Assembly (NCBI GenBank): GCA_023450745.1
Contig: JAEXGR010000070.1
Coordinates: 29,631-93,630 of the forward strand
Origin: Synergistota bacterium
Lineage (GTDB): Bacteria; Synergistota; Synergistia; Synergistales; Synergistaceae
Direction of reading: 5' to 3'
Length of the DNA stretch: 64,000 nucleotides
The notes under the pieces were generated by a model, which was given only the letters and a program-made list of their open reading frames with translations, had not been told where the DNA came from and searched no databases. This document shows, in pieces, positions 42,716-51,731 of the stretch (position 1 is the first letter of the stretch; each line of letters begins with the position of its first letter). The position numbers and the translations under genes are program-made.

Positions 42716-42884
42716 CCTTATATAGATATAAGTTATTTAAGACAAGCTTATTATATATTGGACAAGATGATCAAACAACACTAAATTATGCATTACATCA
42801 ATCTATGATGCGAAAGGTAAAGCATGATTCAACCGCAAACTGCAGGTTGTGGTTGAAAATATAAGAAGATAAGGAGAAAAAGTA
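42716..42884 (+). promoter_or_regulatory. divergent regulatory region with LysR-type dyad
   Basis: ATAAG-N14-CTTAT at 42728-42751 is a dyad of the size bound by LysR regulators, with AAGCTT inside it. It lies 26 nt from the lysR start and about 130 nt from the amidohydrolase start. The ribosome site of the latter is AAGGAGA at about 42870. Confidence 0.5.
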
Positions 42885-44072
42885 ATGGATTTTAAAAGTA
42901 TGCCATTTTTTGACAACCACACACATCTTCTCGACCCAATGCTGACGACTCTGACTAAAAAAAGCTACATCATGCGTTTCGTCCACGGATACCAGGACAT
43001 GGAGCCGTGGGTAAAAGGAGTTGAGTCTGACTATACCATCGGGCACGCCTCGGAATGGCAGATCAGTAATATTGAAAATCTGGGAATCGTAAAACTGATC
43101 ACCCATTACCTTGCGGAACGGTTCCAATGCAAAGAAACGCCCGCCGCCGTAGTGGAAGCGAGAAACTCCCTTCTGGCCGGAGATCCGGCAAAGCTGAAGG
43201 AGTACACAAAAAGCCTCTATGCGGAAGAGGGAATATTAGGGACCGTCCTGGACAGCCACGACCCCTGGGGCGACACGAAAGACCAGGTCTTCCCGTGCCC
43301 CGTTTACAGGTTATACAACTTTGAAGACGATTATTTTGAACTGCTTCCCCACGCCAGCTCCTTCAAATCCTTGATGGAAGAAATGGAGAAAAGAATCCGC
43401 GGAGCTATAGCGGACGGCTTTAGCGCTCTGAAAGGACACGTCGCGGAGAATTACACGATGGAGGTCCGCGTAATCTCTGACGGCGAAGCGGAAAAGAAAC
43501 TTGCCTCCGCGCAAAAGGGAGAAGACAAGACTGCCGTAGAAGACGTCTTTTTTGCAATGTACCGCCACGTGCTGCTCTTAGCCGCCGAACTTAAGGTGAC
43601 GGTCCACATCCACGCCGGCACTACGGGATTCAACCGCGCCAGCGCCGCCTATGTCCCTCATCTCGATCCATTCCTCTTCGTTCCTTTTTATACCTCTGAC
43701 CTGGCGCTGACAAAAGCGAAAGTCGTGTTCCTGCATCAGGGGTTCCCCTATACCCGTCACGCCGGAATGATGGCCTATGCCTTCCCTAATATTTATGTAG
43801 ATACAAGCTGGGTTCTGCCTTGGAACGCATACGCTTTCCGCACGAATATCGAAGATCTGCTTGGCGTCTGTCCGCATAAGAAAATACTCTTTGGCACCGG
43901 ACAGCACGGAATCCCGGAAGTGGCCTGGGCCTCGGCAAAGGTCGCCAAAGCGTGTCTGGGCGACGTCCTCGAAAGCGATGTAAGGATGGGCCTTATGTCT
44001 GCGAAACAGGCTGAGAAAACGGCGTGCCAGCTTCTCTTTGAGAACGGGAAAGAGCTCTACAATATAAAATAA
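42885..44072 (+). CDS. amidohydrolase family protein (Amidohydrolase_2/FluG N-terminal-like)
   Basis: 395 residues, TIM-barrel metal hydrolase. The N-terminal metal motif DNHTH (His12, His14), VHIHAG on a middle strand, VFLHQGFPYTRH and IYVDTSW are in place. At the last strand, where the family usually has Gly-Ser/Thr-Asp, the sequence is FGTGQHGIPE, with Gly for the metal-binding Asp. The HGIPE ending resembles the amidohydrolase region fused to some glutamine-synthetase-like proteins. It may hydrolyse or decarboxylate a precursor of malonate; that is inference from its lead position before the permease and mad genes. Confidence 0.82.
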   Translation: MDFKSMPFFDNHTHLLDPMLTTLTKKSYIMRFVHGYQDMEPWVKGVESDYTIGHASEWQISNIENLGIVKLITHYLAERFQCKETPAAVVEARNSLLAGDPAKLKEYTKSLYAEEGILGTVLDSHDPWGDTKDQVFPCPVYRLYNFEDDYFELLPHASSFKSLMEEMEKRIRGAIADGFSALKGHVAENYTMEVRVISDGEAEKKLASAQKGEDKTAVEDVFFAMYRHVLLLAAELKVTVHIHAGTTGFNRASAAYVPHLDPFLFVPFYTSDLALTKAKVVFLHQGFPYTRHAGMMAYAFPNIYVDTSWVLPWNAYAFRTNIEDLLGVCPHKKILFGTGQHGIPEVAWASAKVAKACLGDVLESDVRMGLMSAKQAEKTACQLLFENGKELYNIK

Positions 44073-44082
44073 ACGACTTTCG

Positions 44083-44120
44083 GCGAGGACTGGCAATCTG
44101 CTCAGTCCTCGGTTTTCCCC
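44083..44120 (+). terminator. hairpin after amidohydrolase gene
   Basis: CGAGGACTG / CAGTCCTCG stem with a 10-nt loop, then GTTTT. It may reduce read-through from the amidohydrolase into the permease gene. Confidence 0.55.
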
Positions 44121-44170
44121 CTCGTCTTATATTAAATACGCAAAGGTTTATTGAAGGAGGATTGTTCCGT

Positions 44171-45562
44171 ATGATTACCGTTATTGTGCCAATTTGTTTA
44201 TTAGTATTTCTCTTACTCTGTAAAAAGATCCCGTTTGTCGGCGGCAACATTTCGGCATCGCTTGGAGTGGCGGCGGTCTGCGCCATGATCATGGGCGGCG
44301 TTTACAGCCCCTTAAAATGGATAGAAGCGTGGCTGTACGGCGTAAATACGATCGCGTGGGTTTTATTCCTCACGGTATTCGGCAGTATCTACGCGCAGAC
44401 GCAGATCAAGCTGGGCACGATGGACGCCGTCTTCTGCTGCTTCAAGGCCAAGTTTGGAGAAAGGCCGAGGATACTTATCTGCTGCATCTTGCTGACCCTG
44501 GTCGTAGCCGGATCGCTGCTTGGGGGCGGCACTCCCTCTATAGCGATCGTCGGCGTTCTCATGATACCGTCGATGGTGCAATTGGGCCTCGACCCCACGC
44601 AAATATGCGCCACGCTGGTTATGGGAGGTTCCATCGGTTCCCTTATGCCGCCGGTCAGCCAGGCGATCTTTCTCTCTTCGTCGCTTATTCACACTGACGT
44701 CGATCTGGCCAACCAATATGCGTATTTTACGATTTTCAGCGCATTCATCGTTGAATGTATATACGTCTCACATTGTTTTGTGAAGAAAGACGCCAAAATT
44801 GTCGATTATGACGAAAACGGCAATATTCTGCCTCCGAAGAAGGTTTCGGATATTTTGGCAAGTAAATGGTATACTTTGGTGCCTTTTGCATTTCTCCTGG
44901 TGATAATCCTTCTAAGGTCGTTCAAGATCGTCGATATCGTTCCTCTTGTGCTGAATCAGATATCTATAAACGGCGAACCCTTTATGAAAGCGATCGGCAA
45001 AATATTCTTTATCAAGGGCTTCACCAACGTAACTAACCTGATATTGGTCCTGTCCACGTTCGTAGCGTATATATTCCCGCAGGTACATAAGTCGGGAGCG
45101 GAGTGTGTCGTAAAGGGTGTTAAAAATTCGGTAACGATGGTGATAATACTCTTCTTCTCCGCTTTCATGGTCGGCTCGTTTACTTTTGGCGGCCAGATCG
45201 AAGTGGTAAAGCAATTCGCGATGGGCTTGGATTTGAACGTGCTTAAATTTGGCGGCATGGCGGCAATGGTCATCATGGGCATGCTCTGCGGCACCCAGTC
45301 GACCCCCAATAATGCGATATTCTCTTTCTTTGGCCCCGCCCTGCTTCAGGCCGGAATCGCCCCCGGAAAGGCCGCCGCGGCCGGAGCGCAGTTTGCCGCG
45401 GCCGGGCAGGGGATGCCTCCGGCGGATACGGTAACTTTCTTTACGGCCGGTCTTGTCGGCGGCGTACTGGACGCGGAGGTCAACCCCATCAGGTCAATGA
45501 TGTTAGCCGCGCCGGTATGGCTCTGGGTCATTTTTACCGGCATGCTGCTGCTCTACATCTAA
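44171..45562 (+). CDS. DctM-like ion transporter (IT) superfamily permease
   Basis: About 463 residues from the ATG at 44171 (GGAGGA upstream; TTG at 44162 is too near). Eleven to twelve membrane segments. The re-entrant loop patterns GSLLGGGTPSIAIVGVLMIPSMVQLGLDPTQICATLVMGGSIGSLMPPVSQAI and its second half GTQSTPNNAIFSFFGPALL resemble TRAP large permeases. No DctP binding protein or DctQ subunit is present, so it may act alone as a Na+-coupled dicarboxylate carrier. It takes the place of MadL/MadM of Malonomonas and probably imports malonate or a related acid. Confidence 0.83.
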   Translation: MITVIVPICLLVFLLLCKKIPFVGGNISASLGVAAVCAMIMGGVYSPLKWIEAWLYGVNTIAWVLFLTVFGSIYAQTQIKLGTMDAVFCCFKAKFGERPRILICCILLTLVVAGSLLGGGTPSIAIVGVLMIPSMVQLGLDPTQICATLVMGGSIGSLMPPVSQAIFLSSSLIHTDVDLANQYAYFTIFSAFIVECIYVSHCFVKKDAKIVDYDENGNILPPKKVSDILASKWYTLVPFAFLLVIILLRSFKIVDIVPLVLNQISINGEPFMKAIGKIFFIKGFTNVTNLILVLSTFVAYIFPQVHKSGAECVVKGVKNSVTMVIILFFSAFMVGSFTFGGQIEVVKQFAMGLDLNVLKFGGMAAMVIMGMLCGTQSTPNNAIFSFFGPALLQAGIAPGKAAAAGAQFAAAGQGMPPADTVTFFTAGLVGGVLDAEVNPIRSMMLAAPVWLWVIFTGMLLLYI

Positions 45563-45569
45563 AACTATG

Positions 45570-45614
45570 GCCGGGCGCCGCCGCCGATGGCGGCGGCGTC
45601 GCCCGCAGTTTTAT
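45570..45614 (+). terminator. GC-rich hairpin between permease and OadG-like gene
   Basis: GCCGCCGCC-GAT-GGCGGCGGC extended by GGGCG / CGTCGCCC, followed by GCAGTTTTA. It lies between the permease stop and the 43-codon gene and could be an attenuator within the operon. Confidence 0.5.
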
Positions 45615-45649
45615 ATTTATTCTGTTTTTACACGAAGGGACTTGGTTTT

Positions 45650-45781
45650 ATGAACATCGTCACATACGCGGCCTTTGCCTACTTTTTAACCGCCCTGATC
45701 TCCCTGGCGGTAATCACGATGGTCGTCTTTATAAACAAGCTTTTGATGATATTTTCAAAGAATGAAACAGAAGGAGAATAG
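45650..45781 (+). CDS. 43-residue OadG-like membrane peptide
   Basis: ATG at 45650 with GAAGGGA about 10 nt upstream; stop 2 nt before madB. One hydrophobic helix (residues about 6-28, FAYFLTALISLAVITMVVFINK) is followed by LLMIFSKNETEGE, like the start of the gamma subunit of Na+-translocating oxaloacetate decarboxylase or the small delta/epsilon subunits of methylmalonyl-CoA decarboxylase. Its end contains the madB ribosome site, so the two are coupled. It probably stabilises MadB in the membrane. Confidence 0.75.
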   Translation: MNIVTYAAFAYFLTALISLAVITMVVFINKLLMIFSKNETEGE

Positions 45782-45783
45782 CA

Positions 45784-46998
45784 ATGTCGATCAGTGAGAT
45801 GTTTATGAGTCTATTTCCCGGAATCGTGAGCTTCGCCGTACAGGACCCAAAGGTAGCGGCGGCGAGGGCCGGTCTGATAGTCCTCGGTTTCATATTCGCC
45901 TATTGCGGTTTTAAGAGGAAGCTGGAGCCGCTGATAATGGTCCCCATGGGTGTCGGCATGATGTGCGTAAACGCCGGCGTTCTTTTCTTCGCCGATGGCA
46001 CGCTGGGCACGCTTTTCGTCGCGCCGCTCGTCGACGACCCCGCGACGTTGATAAATATCATGCAGGTAAATTTTCTTCAGCCGATCTATAATTTTATGTT
46101 CAGCAACAGCCTTATCGCCTGTTTGGTGTTCATGGGGATCGGCGCGATGAGCGAAATCAGCTTCATCATCATGAATCCGTTTACGAGCATCTTCATCGCT
46201 CTCTGTGCCGAGGCGGGAACTTTTATCGCTCTGGTCATCGGCGTTTATCTTGGGCTGACGCCGCAAGAGGCGGCCTCCGTGGCGATCATCGGCGGAGCGG
46301 ACGGCCCGATGGTGCTCTTTGGGTCGTTGATGATGGCGCCAAAGTTATTCGTGCCAATCTCCATCATCGCCTATCTCTACCTGAGCCTGACCTACGCGGC
46401 CTATCCTTACCTGATAAAAAAACTGGTGCCGGCAAAATACCGCGGTATCGACTATGTTTGCGACCTCCCAGAAGTTCCCCGCAAAACTGTCTTTGTCTTC
46501 TGCGTCGTCGTCTGCGCCCTGCTTTGCCTGCTGCTGCCTGTAGCCTCGCCGCTGATAATGTCGTTCTTCTTAGGCCTCATTATTAAGGAGGCGGCGATCG
46601 AACCGTACCAAGAACTGCTGGAAAATACCGTCCTTTACCTTTCCACGCTTCTGTTGGGGCTGATGCTGGGAACGCTCTGCGAAGCGTCCGTGCTGCTGGA
46701 CCCTAAGGTCCTCATCCTTTTGGCGATAGGGGTGGCGGCGCTGTTCTTTTCCGGCGTGGGCGGCATCGCCGGAGGCTGGATAATGTACCTGGTCAAGAAG
46801 AAAAACTTCAACCCCCTGATCGGCATTGCCGGGGTCTCGTGCGTACCGACGACGGCGAAAATAGCCCAGCACGCCGCCGAGGAAGAAAACCCCTTTGCGG
46901 TCATCCTGCCGATCGCAATGGGCGCGAACATCGCCGGCGTAATCGTTTCGGCGATTGCTACAGGAATATATGTATCGACGATAGGGCTTGTGCGCTGA
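45784..46998 (+). CDS. madB: carboxybiotin decarboxylase, Na+-translocating beta subunit
   Basis: 404 residues, about ten membrane helices. It belongs to the OadB/MmdB/GcdB/MadB family: GIGAMSEISFIIMNPFTSIFIALCAEAGTF, the Asp-bearing GGADGPMVLFGS segment that forms the Na+ path, and a C-terminal NPLIGIAGVSCVPTTAKIAQHAA. It decarboxylates carboxybiotin carried by MadF and pumps Na+ out. The mad partners downstream make it the malonate version. AGAAGGAGA precedes the ATG. The stop overlaps the birA start as TGATG. Confidence 0.95.
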   Translation: MSISEMFMSLFPGIVSFAVQDPKVAAARAGLIVLGFIFAYCGFKRKLEPLIMVPMGVGMMCVNAGVLFFADGTLGTLFVAPLVDDPATLINIMQVNFLQPIYNFMFSNSLIACLVFMGIGAMSEISFIIMNPFTSIFIALCAEAGTFIALVIGVYLGLTPQEAASVAIIGGADGPMVLFGSLMMAPKLFVPISIIAYLYLSLTYAAYPYLIKKLVPAKYRGIDYVCDLPEVPRKTVFVFCVVVCALLCLLLPVASPLIMSFFLGLIIKEAAIEPYQELLENTVLYLSTLLLGLMLGTLCEASVLLDPKVLILLAIGVAALFFSGVGGIAGGWIMYLVKKKNFNPLIGIAGVSCVPTTAKIAQHAAEEENPFAVILPIAMGANIAGVIVSAIATGIYVSTIGLVR

Positions 46999-47795
46999 TG
47001 ATCGCCTTGAATGAAAAGGCTCCTGTATGTTGGGAGAGTTTCTCAGACCGTTTTTGTTCACGCGATATTCTTTTCTTTGACAGAGTAAGCTCAACCAACA
47101 TTGTCGCGAAGAATCTGGCGAAAAAAGGATTCCGCGCCGCCGTAGTATCGTCTTCGCAGTCTGCCGGCAGGGGGCGCTTGGGACGAAGATGGGAATCGGC
47201 TTCCGCCGGCGGGCTCTGCATGTCGTTTACGCTGCACCGCGAGCCGGAAGACGCTTCCGTGCCGCTTGTCGGCATAGCAGCCGCCCTCGCCGCTCTGGAC
47301 GCTCTTCGCCAGTACGCCGATTTGGACTTCCAGATCAAATGGCCCAACGACATTATCCTGAACGGGAAAAAGATATGCGGCGTTATCTCTGAGGCGGTTT
47401 GGGGCTTGGAAAAACTGGATTATATGGTCGTGGGAGCGGGCGTTAACGTGAATCAAAGGCACAGCGATTTTTCCGCGCCTCTCAGGAATTCAGCGACGTC
47501 GCTGTTCATCGAAACGGGAAAGACCTTCGCCATCAGAGCGCTGGCCTATGAAATGTTAAAAATTTTTGACGGGCTCTTTTACAGCCTGCAAAAAAACGGC
47601 GCGCCGCCGCTGATCGCGCGGTACCGGGAGAACTGCCGCACCGCCGGCGGCGCGGTATGTATAAAGGACGGTGACGAGGAAATTTTCAGGGGGAAGGCTA
47701 TCGGCATTGACGAAGACGGAAGCCTGATCGTTAGAGATCTTTCCGGACGAGTTGAGAAGTTTAATTACGGAGAGGTAAGCAGCCGTGAAATATAA
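46998..47795 (+). CDS. birA: biotin--[acetyl-CoA-carboxylase] ligase-type enzyme within the mad operon
   Basis: 265 residues from the ATG at 46998 overlapping the madB stop (TGATG). The ligase motif SQSAGRGRLGRRWESASAGG holds the biotinyl-AMP loop (GRGRxGR); KWPNDIILNGKKICGV and VGAGVNVNQ follow, and the SH3-like C-terminal domain is present. No N-terminal DNA-binding domain, so it is a dedicated ligase, not a repressor. Its place suggests it loads biotin on MadF. Confidence 0.93.
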   Translation: MIALNEKAPVCWESFSDRFCSRDILFFDRVSSTNIVAKNLAKKGFRAAVVSSSQSAGRGRLGRRWESASAGGLCMSFTLHREPEDASVPLVGIAAALAALDALRQYADLDFQIKWPNDIILNGKKICGVISEAVWGLEKLDYMVVGAGVNVNQRHSDFSAPLRNSATSLFIETGKTFAIRALAYEMLKIFDGLFYSLQKNGAPPLIARYRENCRTAGGAVCIKDGDEEIFRGKAIGIDEDGSLIVRDLSGRVEKFNYGEVSSREI

Positions 47796-47819
47796 TTTTT
47801 TAGGAGAATAAAACAGCCG

Positions 47820-49499
47820 ATGAATATAACTGAATCAATTGGGCAGCGCGATTGGAACAAGCTAAGAAAAGACACTGCGGAGCGGCTTGAAGCGGCGGCA
47901 AAATTTGTAACGGAGGGAAAACTCGTCCGGCACGAGGATACCGTTCGTCTGCTTCAAGCGTTGATCCGGCCCGGCGATATCGTCAACCTTGAGGGGAACA
48001 ACCAAAAGCAAGCTGACTTTTTGGCTAGGTCTCTCTGCGATGTGGACTCCGCGGCGGTCCATGACCTGCACATGGTGCAGTCCGTAATTTCTTTGCCTGA
48101 ACATATAGAAGTTTTTGAGCGCGGCATCGCGCGGAGGCTTGATTTTTCATTTTCCGGACCGCAGGCGGGAAAGATCGCCGCGCTGATCAACGATGGAAAA
48201 CTCGAGATCGGCGCAATCCACACCTACCTTGAGCTCTATGGCCGCTATTTTGTGGATCTGACGCCCAAAGTCGCGCTGGTTGCCGCGATCCAAGCAGACA
48301 GGGACGGCAATCTTTACACCGGTTTCAGCACCGAGGATACGCCCGTCATCGTCGAGGCTACGAAATTCAAACAGGGCATCGTCGTCGCGCAGGTAAACGA
48401 AGTCGTAGATAAACTGCCGCGGGTCGACATTCCCGCGGATTGGGTGGATTTTATCATCCAGTCTCCGAAGCCGTTTTACATTGAGCCGCTCTTTACACGC
48501 GATCCGGCGCTGATAACCGACGCCCAAGTTTTGAAGGGCATGATGGCGATCAAGGGCATTTACGGAGAATATTCCGTGAAGAGCCTCAACCATGGAATCG
48601 GCTTCGACACGGCGGCGATCGAACTGCTGCTGCCTACTTACGGCGAAGAGCTCGGGCTGAAGGGCAAGATATGTACCCATTTCGTGTTGAATCCCCACCC
48701 AACGCTGATTCCGGCGATCGAGTCCGGCTGGGTGGAGTCCGTATACTGTTTTGGCGGCGAACTTGGAATGGAAGATTACGTCGCCGCCCGGCCGGACATA
48801 TTTTTTAACGGCCCAGACGGTTCGATGCGCTCAAACAGAGCCTTTTCCCAGGTTGCGGGACATTACGCAGCCGACATGTTCGTCGGCGGGACGTTGCAGA
48901 TCGACCAATGGGGCAACAGCAGCACCGCAACGGCGGCGAGGGTGTCCGGATTTGGCGGCGCGCCCAATATGGGATGCGACCCCAACGGGAGAAGGCACGC
49001 CAGCGAGGCCTGGCTGAAGTGCGGCGCGGAGGCTTCCGCTATGGGCGGGCGTATCGGCGGCCTGCACCGCGGCAAAAAGCTCGTCGTGCAGTTGGCGGAA
49101 ACGTTCAGAGAGAAGTTGGCTCCCGGTTTCGTCCGCGAGCTTGACGCGGTCGAGCTTGCGAAGAGGGCGGGGCTGCCACTCGAGCCCGTGATGATATACG
49201 GCGACGATCTCACCCATATCGTTACGGAGGAGGGTATCGCCTACCTTCACAAATGCCGTGATATGGAAGAGCGGATGGCGGCAGTCAGAGGCGTGGCCGG
49301 CTTCACGGAACTCGGCATGACGGCCGATCCCCGGGAGACGCGGCGGCTTAGAGAGGCCGGCGTCATCAAGACTCCCGAGGACCTGAATATCGATATAACA
49401 AAGGCGGGCCGTTCTATGCTCGCCGCGAAGAACGTTCGCGATCTCGTCAAATGGTCTCAGGGGTTATATTGTCCGCCCGGACGGTTTAGAACTTGGTAA
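47820..49499 (+). CDS. madA: malonate decarboxylase alpha subunit (acetyl-ACP:malonate ACP transferase)
   Basis: 559 residues, the usual MdcA/MadA length. It exchanges acetyl for malonyl on the thiol of the ACP prosthetic group. Conserved segments: NLEGNNQKQADFLA, MVQSVISLPEHIEVFE, NHGIGFDTAAIELLLPTYGE, VESVYCFGGELGMEDYV and DQWGNSSTATAARVSGFGGAPNMGCD. The gap to birA is 24 nt with AGGAGAA upstream of the ATG. Confidence 0.96.
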   Translation: MNITESIGQRDWNKLRKDTAERLEAAAKFVTEGKLVRHEDTVRLLQALIRPGDIVNLEGNNQKQADFLARSLCDVDSAAVHDLHMVQSVISLPEHIEVFERGIARRLDFSFSGPQAGKIAALINDGKLEIGAIHTYLELYGRYFVDLTPKVALVAAIQADRDGNLYTGFSTEDTPVIVEATKFKQGIVVAQVNEVVDKLPRVDIPADWVDFIIQSPKPFYIEPLFTRDPALITDAQVLKGMMAIKGIYGEYSVKSLNHGIGFDTAAIELLLPTYGEELGLKGKICTHFVLNPHPTLIPAIESGWVESVYCFGGELGMEDYVAARPDIFFNGPDGSMRSNRAFSQVAGHYAADMFVGGTLQIDQWGNSSTATAARVSGFGGAPNMGCDPNGRRHASEAWLKCGAEASAMGGRIGGLHRGKKLVVQLAETFREKLAPGFVRELDAVELAKRAGLPLEPVMIYGDDLTHIVTEEGIAYLHKCRDMEERMAAVRGVAGFTELGMTADPRETRRLREAGVIKTPEDLNIDITKAGRSMLAAKNVRDLVKWSQGLYCPPGRFRTW

Positions 49500-49514
49500 C
49501 TGGAGGTTACAGCA

Positions 49515-49841
49515 ATGGCGCTGCAAATATTGAATTTTGAATTTAGAACGGAAGATCCCCAAAGCATCCCTGTAGAGTGGGCTCACTACGGCGTCACGGG
49601 CTCCGGCGACCTTGAGGTAATGATGGAACGCAGGGACCTCTGCGGCGCCGTACAGGCAAAGGTCGTTACGCCGGTGAAAGGGTTTGAGGCGGTGTGGAAG
49701 ATGGTTCTTGAAAAGTTTATCCGGGAATTCAGCCTCGGAGACCTGTCGATAGAGATAAACGACGACAACGCCACGCCGATAGTCGTATATATGCGCCTGC
49801 GCCAAAGCCTCATGGAGACAGGCTTTGTAAAGGAGAGCTGA
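49515..49841 (+). CDS. madE: malonate decarboxylase acyl carrier protein
   Basis: 108 residues. The MdcC/MadE attachment motif GVTGSGDLEV places the prosthetic-group Ser at residue 30. Carries 2'-(5''-phosphoribosyl)-3'-dephospho-CoA, not 4'-phosphopantetheine, in the family. Unrelated to fatty-acid ACP. GGAGG precedes the ATG; madC begins 1 nt after its stop. Confidence 0.95.
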   Translation: MALQILNFEFRTEDPQSIPVEWAHYGVTGSGDLEVMMERRDLCGAVQAKVVTPVKGFEAVWKMVLEKFIREFSLGDLSIEINDDNATPIVVYMRLRQSLMETGFVKES

Positions 49842-49842
49842 A

Positions 49843-50790
49843 ATGAAAAACTGGAACGCCATCAGCGACGGCAATTTTTCCGAGGTTTCGGCCAGAGACC
49901 GCGCCTTTGGGCTCGCCGATAAAGGCACTTTCACAGAGCTTTTAGGGCCACGTGACCGCTTTTACAGCCCCCACCTTCCCGTCCTGGGCACGGCCATTGA
50001 GTTTGACGACGGGCTCGTCTCCGGCATCGGCCTGTTTGAGAAGCACCCGCTGTTTATCAATTCAATGGAGGGCAGGTTCATCGGCGGGGCGATCGGCGAG
50101 GTCAACGGGGCGAAGCTGGTCATGTCTTTGCGTCTTGCGTTGGAAACATACGATATGATCGACAAGGCCGAGCTTGAGGAAAGACGCCCTCTGGCCGTCA
50201 TCTCTTTTGAAACAGGCGGCGTAAGGCTGCATGAGGCAAACGCCGGACTGCTCGCCCACGCGGAAATTATGGACGCCATCCAGGATCTGCGCGGGAAGGT
50301 ACCGGTGATCGCCATCATCGGCAGCAAGATCGGCTGCTTTGGCGGTATGGGCTTCGTCGCCGCGGCGACAGACGTGGTGATAATGAGTGAGATCGGACGC
50401 CTGGGGCTGACAGGCCCCGAGGTCATCGAGCAGGAGGTCGGTAAAGAGGAGTTCGACGCCACCGATAAATCTTTGGTTTACCGCACTACGGGCGGAAAAC
50501 ACAAATATATAACGCGGGACTGCAACTATCTAGTAGAAGACAAAGTCAGCGCTTTCAGAGAAAAAATCGGCGCCGTGTCGAGGCTGCCGATCCAAGAGAT
50601 AGAATCGCTGCGCAGGGTCGGTTCCCATGAACTGGTACAAAAGCAGATTGATTTTGTAAACAGCGTCGCCACGAGCGGCGCAAACGACGCAAAAGAGCTG
50701 TGGGCCATGTACGGCAATCAGAAACCGGACAGACTGCCGGATATGGAACTCTGCGATTTTCTAAGTACCGTCAAACGCAGGCCTTTGTAA
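49843..50790 (+). CDS. madC: malonyl-ACP:biotin-protein carboxyltransferase, beta-type subunit
   Basis: 315 residues of the crotonase-like carboxyltransferase fold (MdcD/MadC). FTELLGPRDRF, VSGIGLFEKHPLFINSMEGRFIGGAIGEVNGAKL, VISFETGGVRLHEANAGLLAH and GCFGGMGFVAAATDVVIMSEIGRLGLTGPEVIEQE are the recognised blocks. With MadD it moves the malonyl carboxylate to biotin on MadF. The ribosome site GGAGAG lies in the end of madE. Confidence 0.94.
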   Translation: MKNWNAISDGNFSEVSARDRAFGLADKGTFTELLGPRDRFYSPHLPVLGTAIEFDDGLVSGIGLFEKHPLFINSMEGRFIGGAIGEVNGAKLVMSLRLALETYDMIDKAELEERRPLAVISFETGGVRLHEANAGLLAHAEIMDAIQDLRGKVPVIAIIGSKIGCFGGMGFVAAATDVVIMSEIGRLGLTGPEVIEQEVGKEEFDATDKSLVYRTTGGKHKYITRDCNYLVEDKVSAFREKIGAVSRLPIQEIESLRRVGSHELVQKQIDFVNSVATSGANDAKELWAMYGNQKPDRLPDMELCDFLSTVKRRPL

Positions 50791-50818
50791 ACGGCGTGGT
50801 AAAAGGAGCCTAGAACTG

Positions 50819-51709
50819 ATGGAAGATTTAGAGTTTACGATGATTGGACGTTCAAGAGAGGTTCTGGAAATGATCGCAGATCCGGGAACCTTTGCCGAAA
50901 ACGAGGCGGGAGGCCGTATTTTCAGCGCCGATTTCGGACCGGGAGCGATCGTCGGCACCGGAAGAATAGATTCCCGTCCCGTTACGATAATAGCAAACGA
51001 CGCGGAGGCGTTTAATGAAAGGTTCCCCGTAGTTTTTGCCGGCATTATCGGCCTGGAAGAGGCATACAAGATGGCTGAGGCCGTCTATGCGACGATAAAA
51101 ACCGATAAGGCAAAGAAGCTCGCTGAAAAAAGACCGATAGTGCTGATAGTGGACACGCCGGGCAACGCCCCCGGCAAGGTGGAAGAGATAATCGGTATGA
51201 ACAAAGCCACCGGCGCGTATCAGTTAGCGCTTGCCGAGGCCAGAGCCGCGGGACATCCTATCGTGGCTTTAGTGATCGGCAGAGCGATCAGCGGGGCTTT
51301 CCTCTGCCACGGCCTGCAGGCAGATCACATCTTGGCTCTCTCCAAAGAATTTGGCACGATCATCCATGTAATGCCGCTGACGAGCATTTCACGTATCACA
51401 AAGATGGATATCGAACATCTGGAAGAACTTTCTGTGAGCAACCCTGTATTCGCCTCCGGAGTTGACTTCTTTTATAAACTTGGCGGCATAAATGAAATAA
51501 TTTACAGCCTCGAAGATATCAAGGGGGCCGTTAGACGTCACATCGCCGAGGTTCAGGCAGCCAAAGCGGAGAATGGGGCCGCAAAACTGGGGCCCAAGGG
51601 CAGGGGAGAGCTGGGGGCGGAAAGAGGCGGCCGTATCTATCGCGATAAGGCGATGAAAAAGATGAAGGACGAGTATGACGCCGTTATAAAACGTTACCTT
51701 ACCGCCTAA
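50819..51709 (+). CDS. madD: malonyl-ACP:biotin-protein carboxyltransferase, gamma-type subunit
   Basis: 296 residues, MdcE/MadD family. PIVLIVDTPGNAPGKVEEIIGMNKATGAYQLALAEARAAGHPIVALVIGRAISGAFLCHGLQADHILAL is the signature carboxyltransferase core with the oxyanion-hole glycines. The last 60 residues are charged and variable. It lies between madC and madH, with AAAGGAGC upstream of the ATG. Confidence 0.94.
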   Translation: MEDLEFTMIGRSREVLEMIADPGTFAENEAGGRIFSADFGPGAIVGTGRIDSRPVTIIANDAEAFNERFPVVFAGIIGLEEAYKMAEAVYATIKTDKAKKLAEKRPIVLIVDTPGNAPGKVEEIIGMNKATGAYQLALAEARAAGHPIVALVIGRAISGAFLCHGLQADHILALSKEFGTIIHVMPLTSISRITKMDIEHLEELSVSNPVFASGVDFFYKLGGINEIIYSLEDIKGAVRRHIAEVQAAKAENGAAKLGPKGRGELGAERGGRIYRDKAMKKMKDEYDAVIKRYLTA

Positions 51710-51731
51710 CGGACAGTATCTGGTTAAAAAT

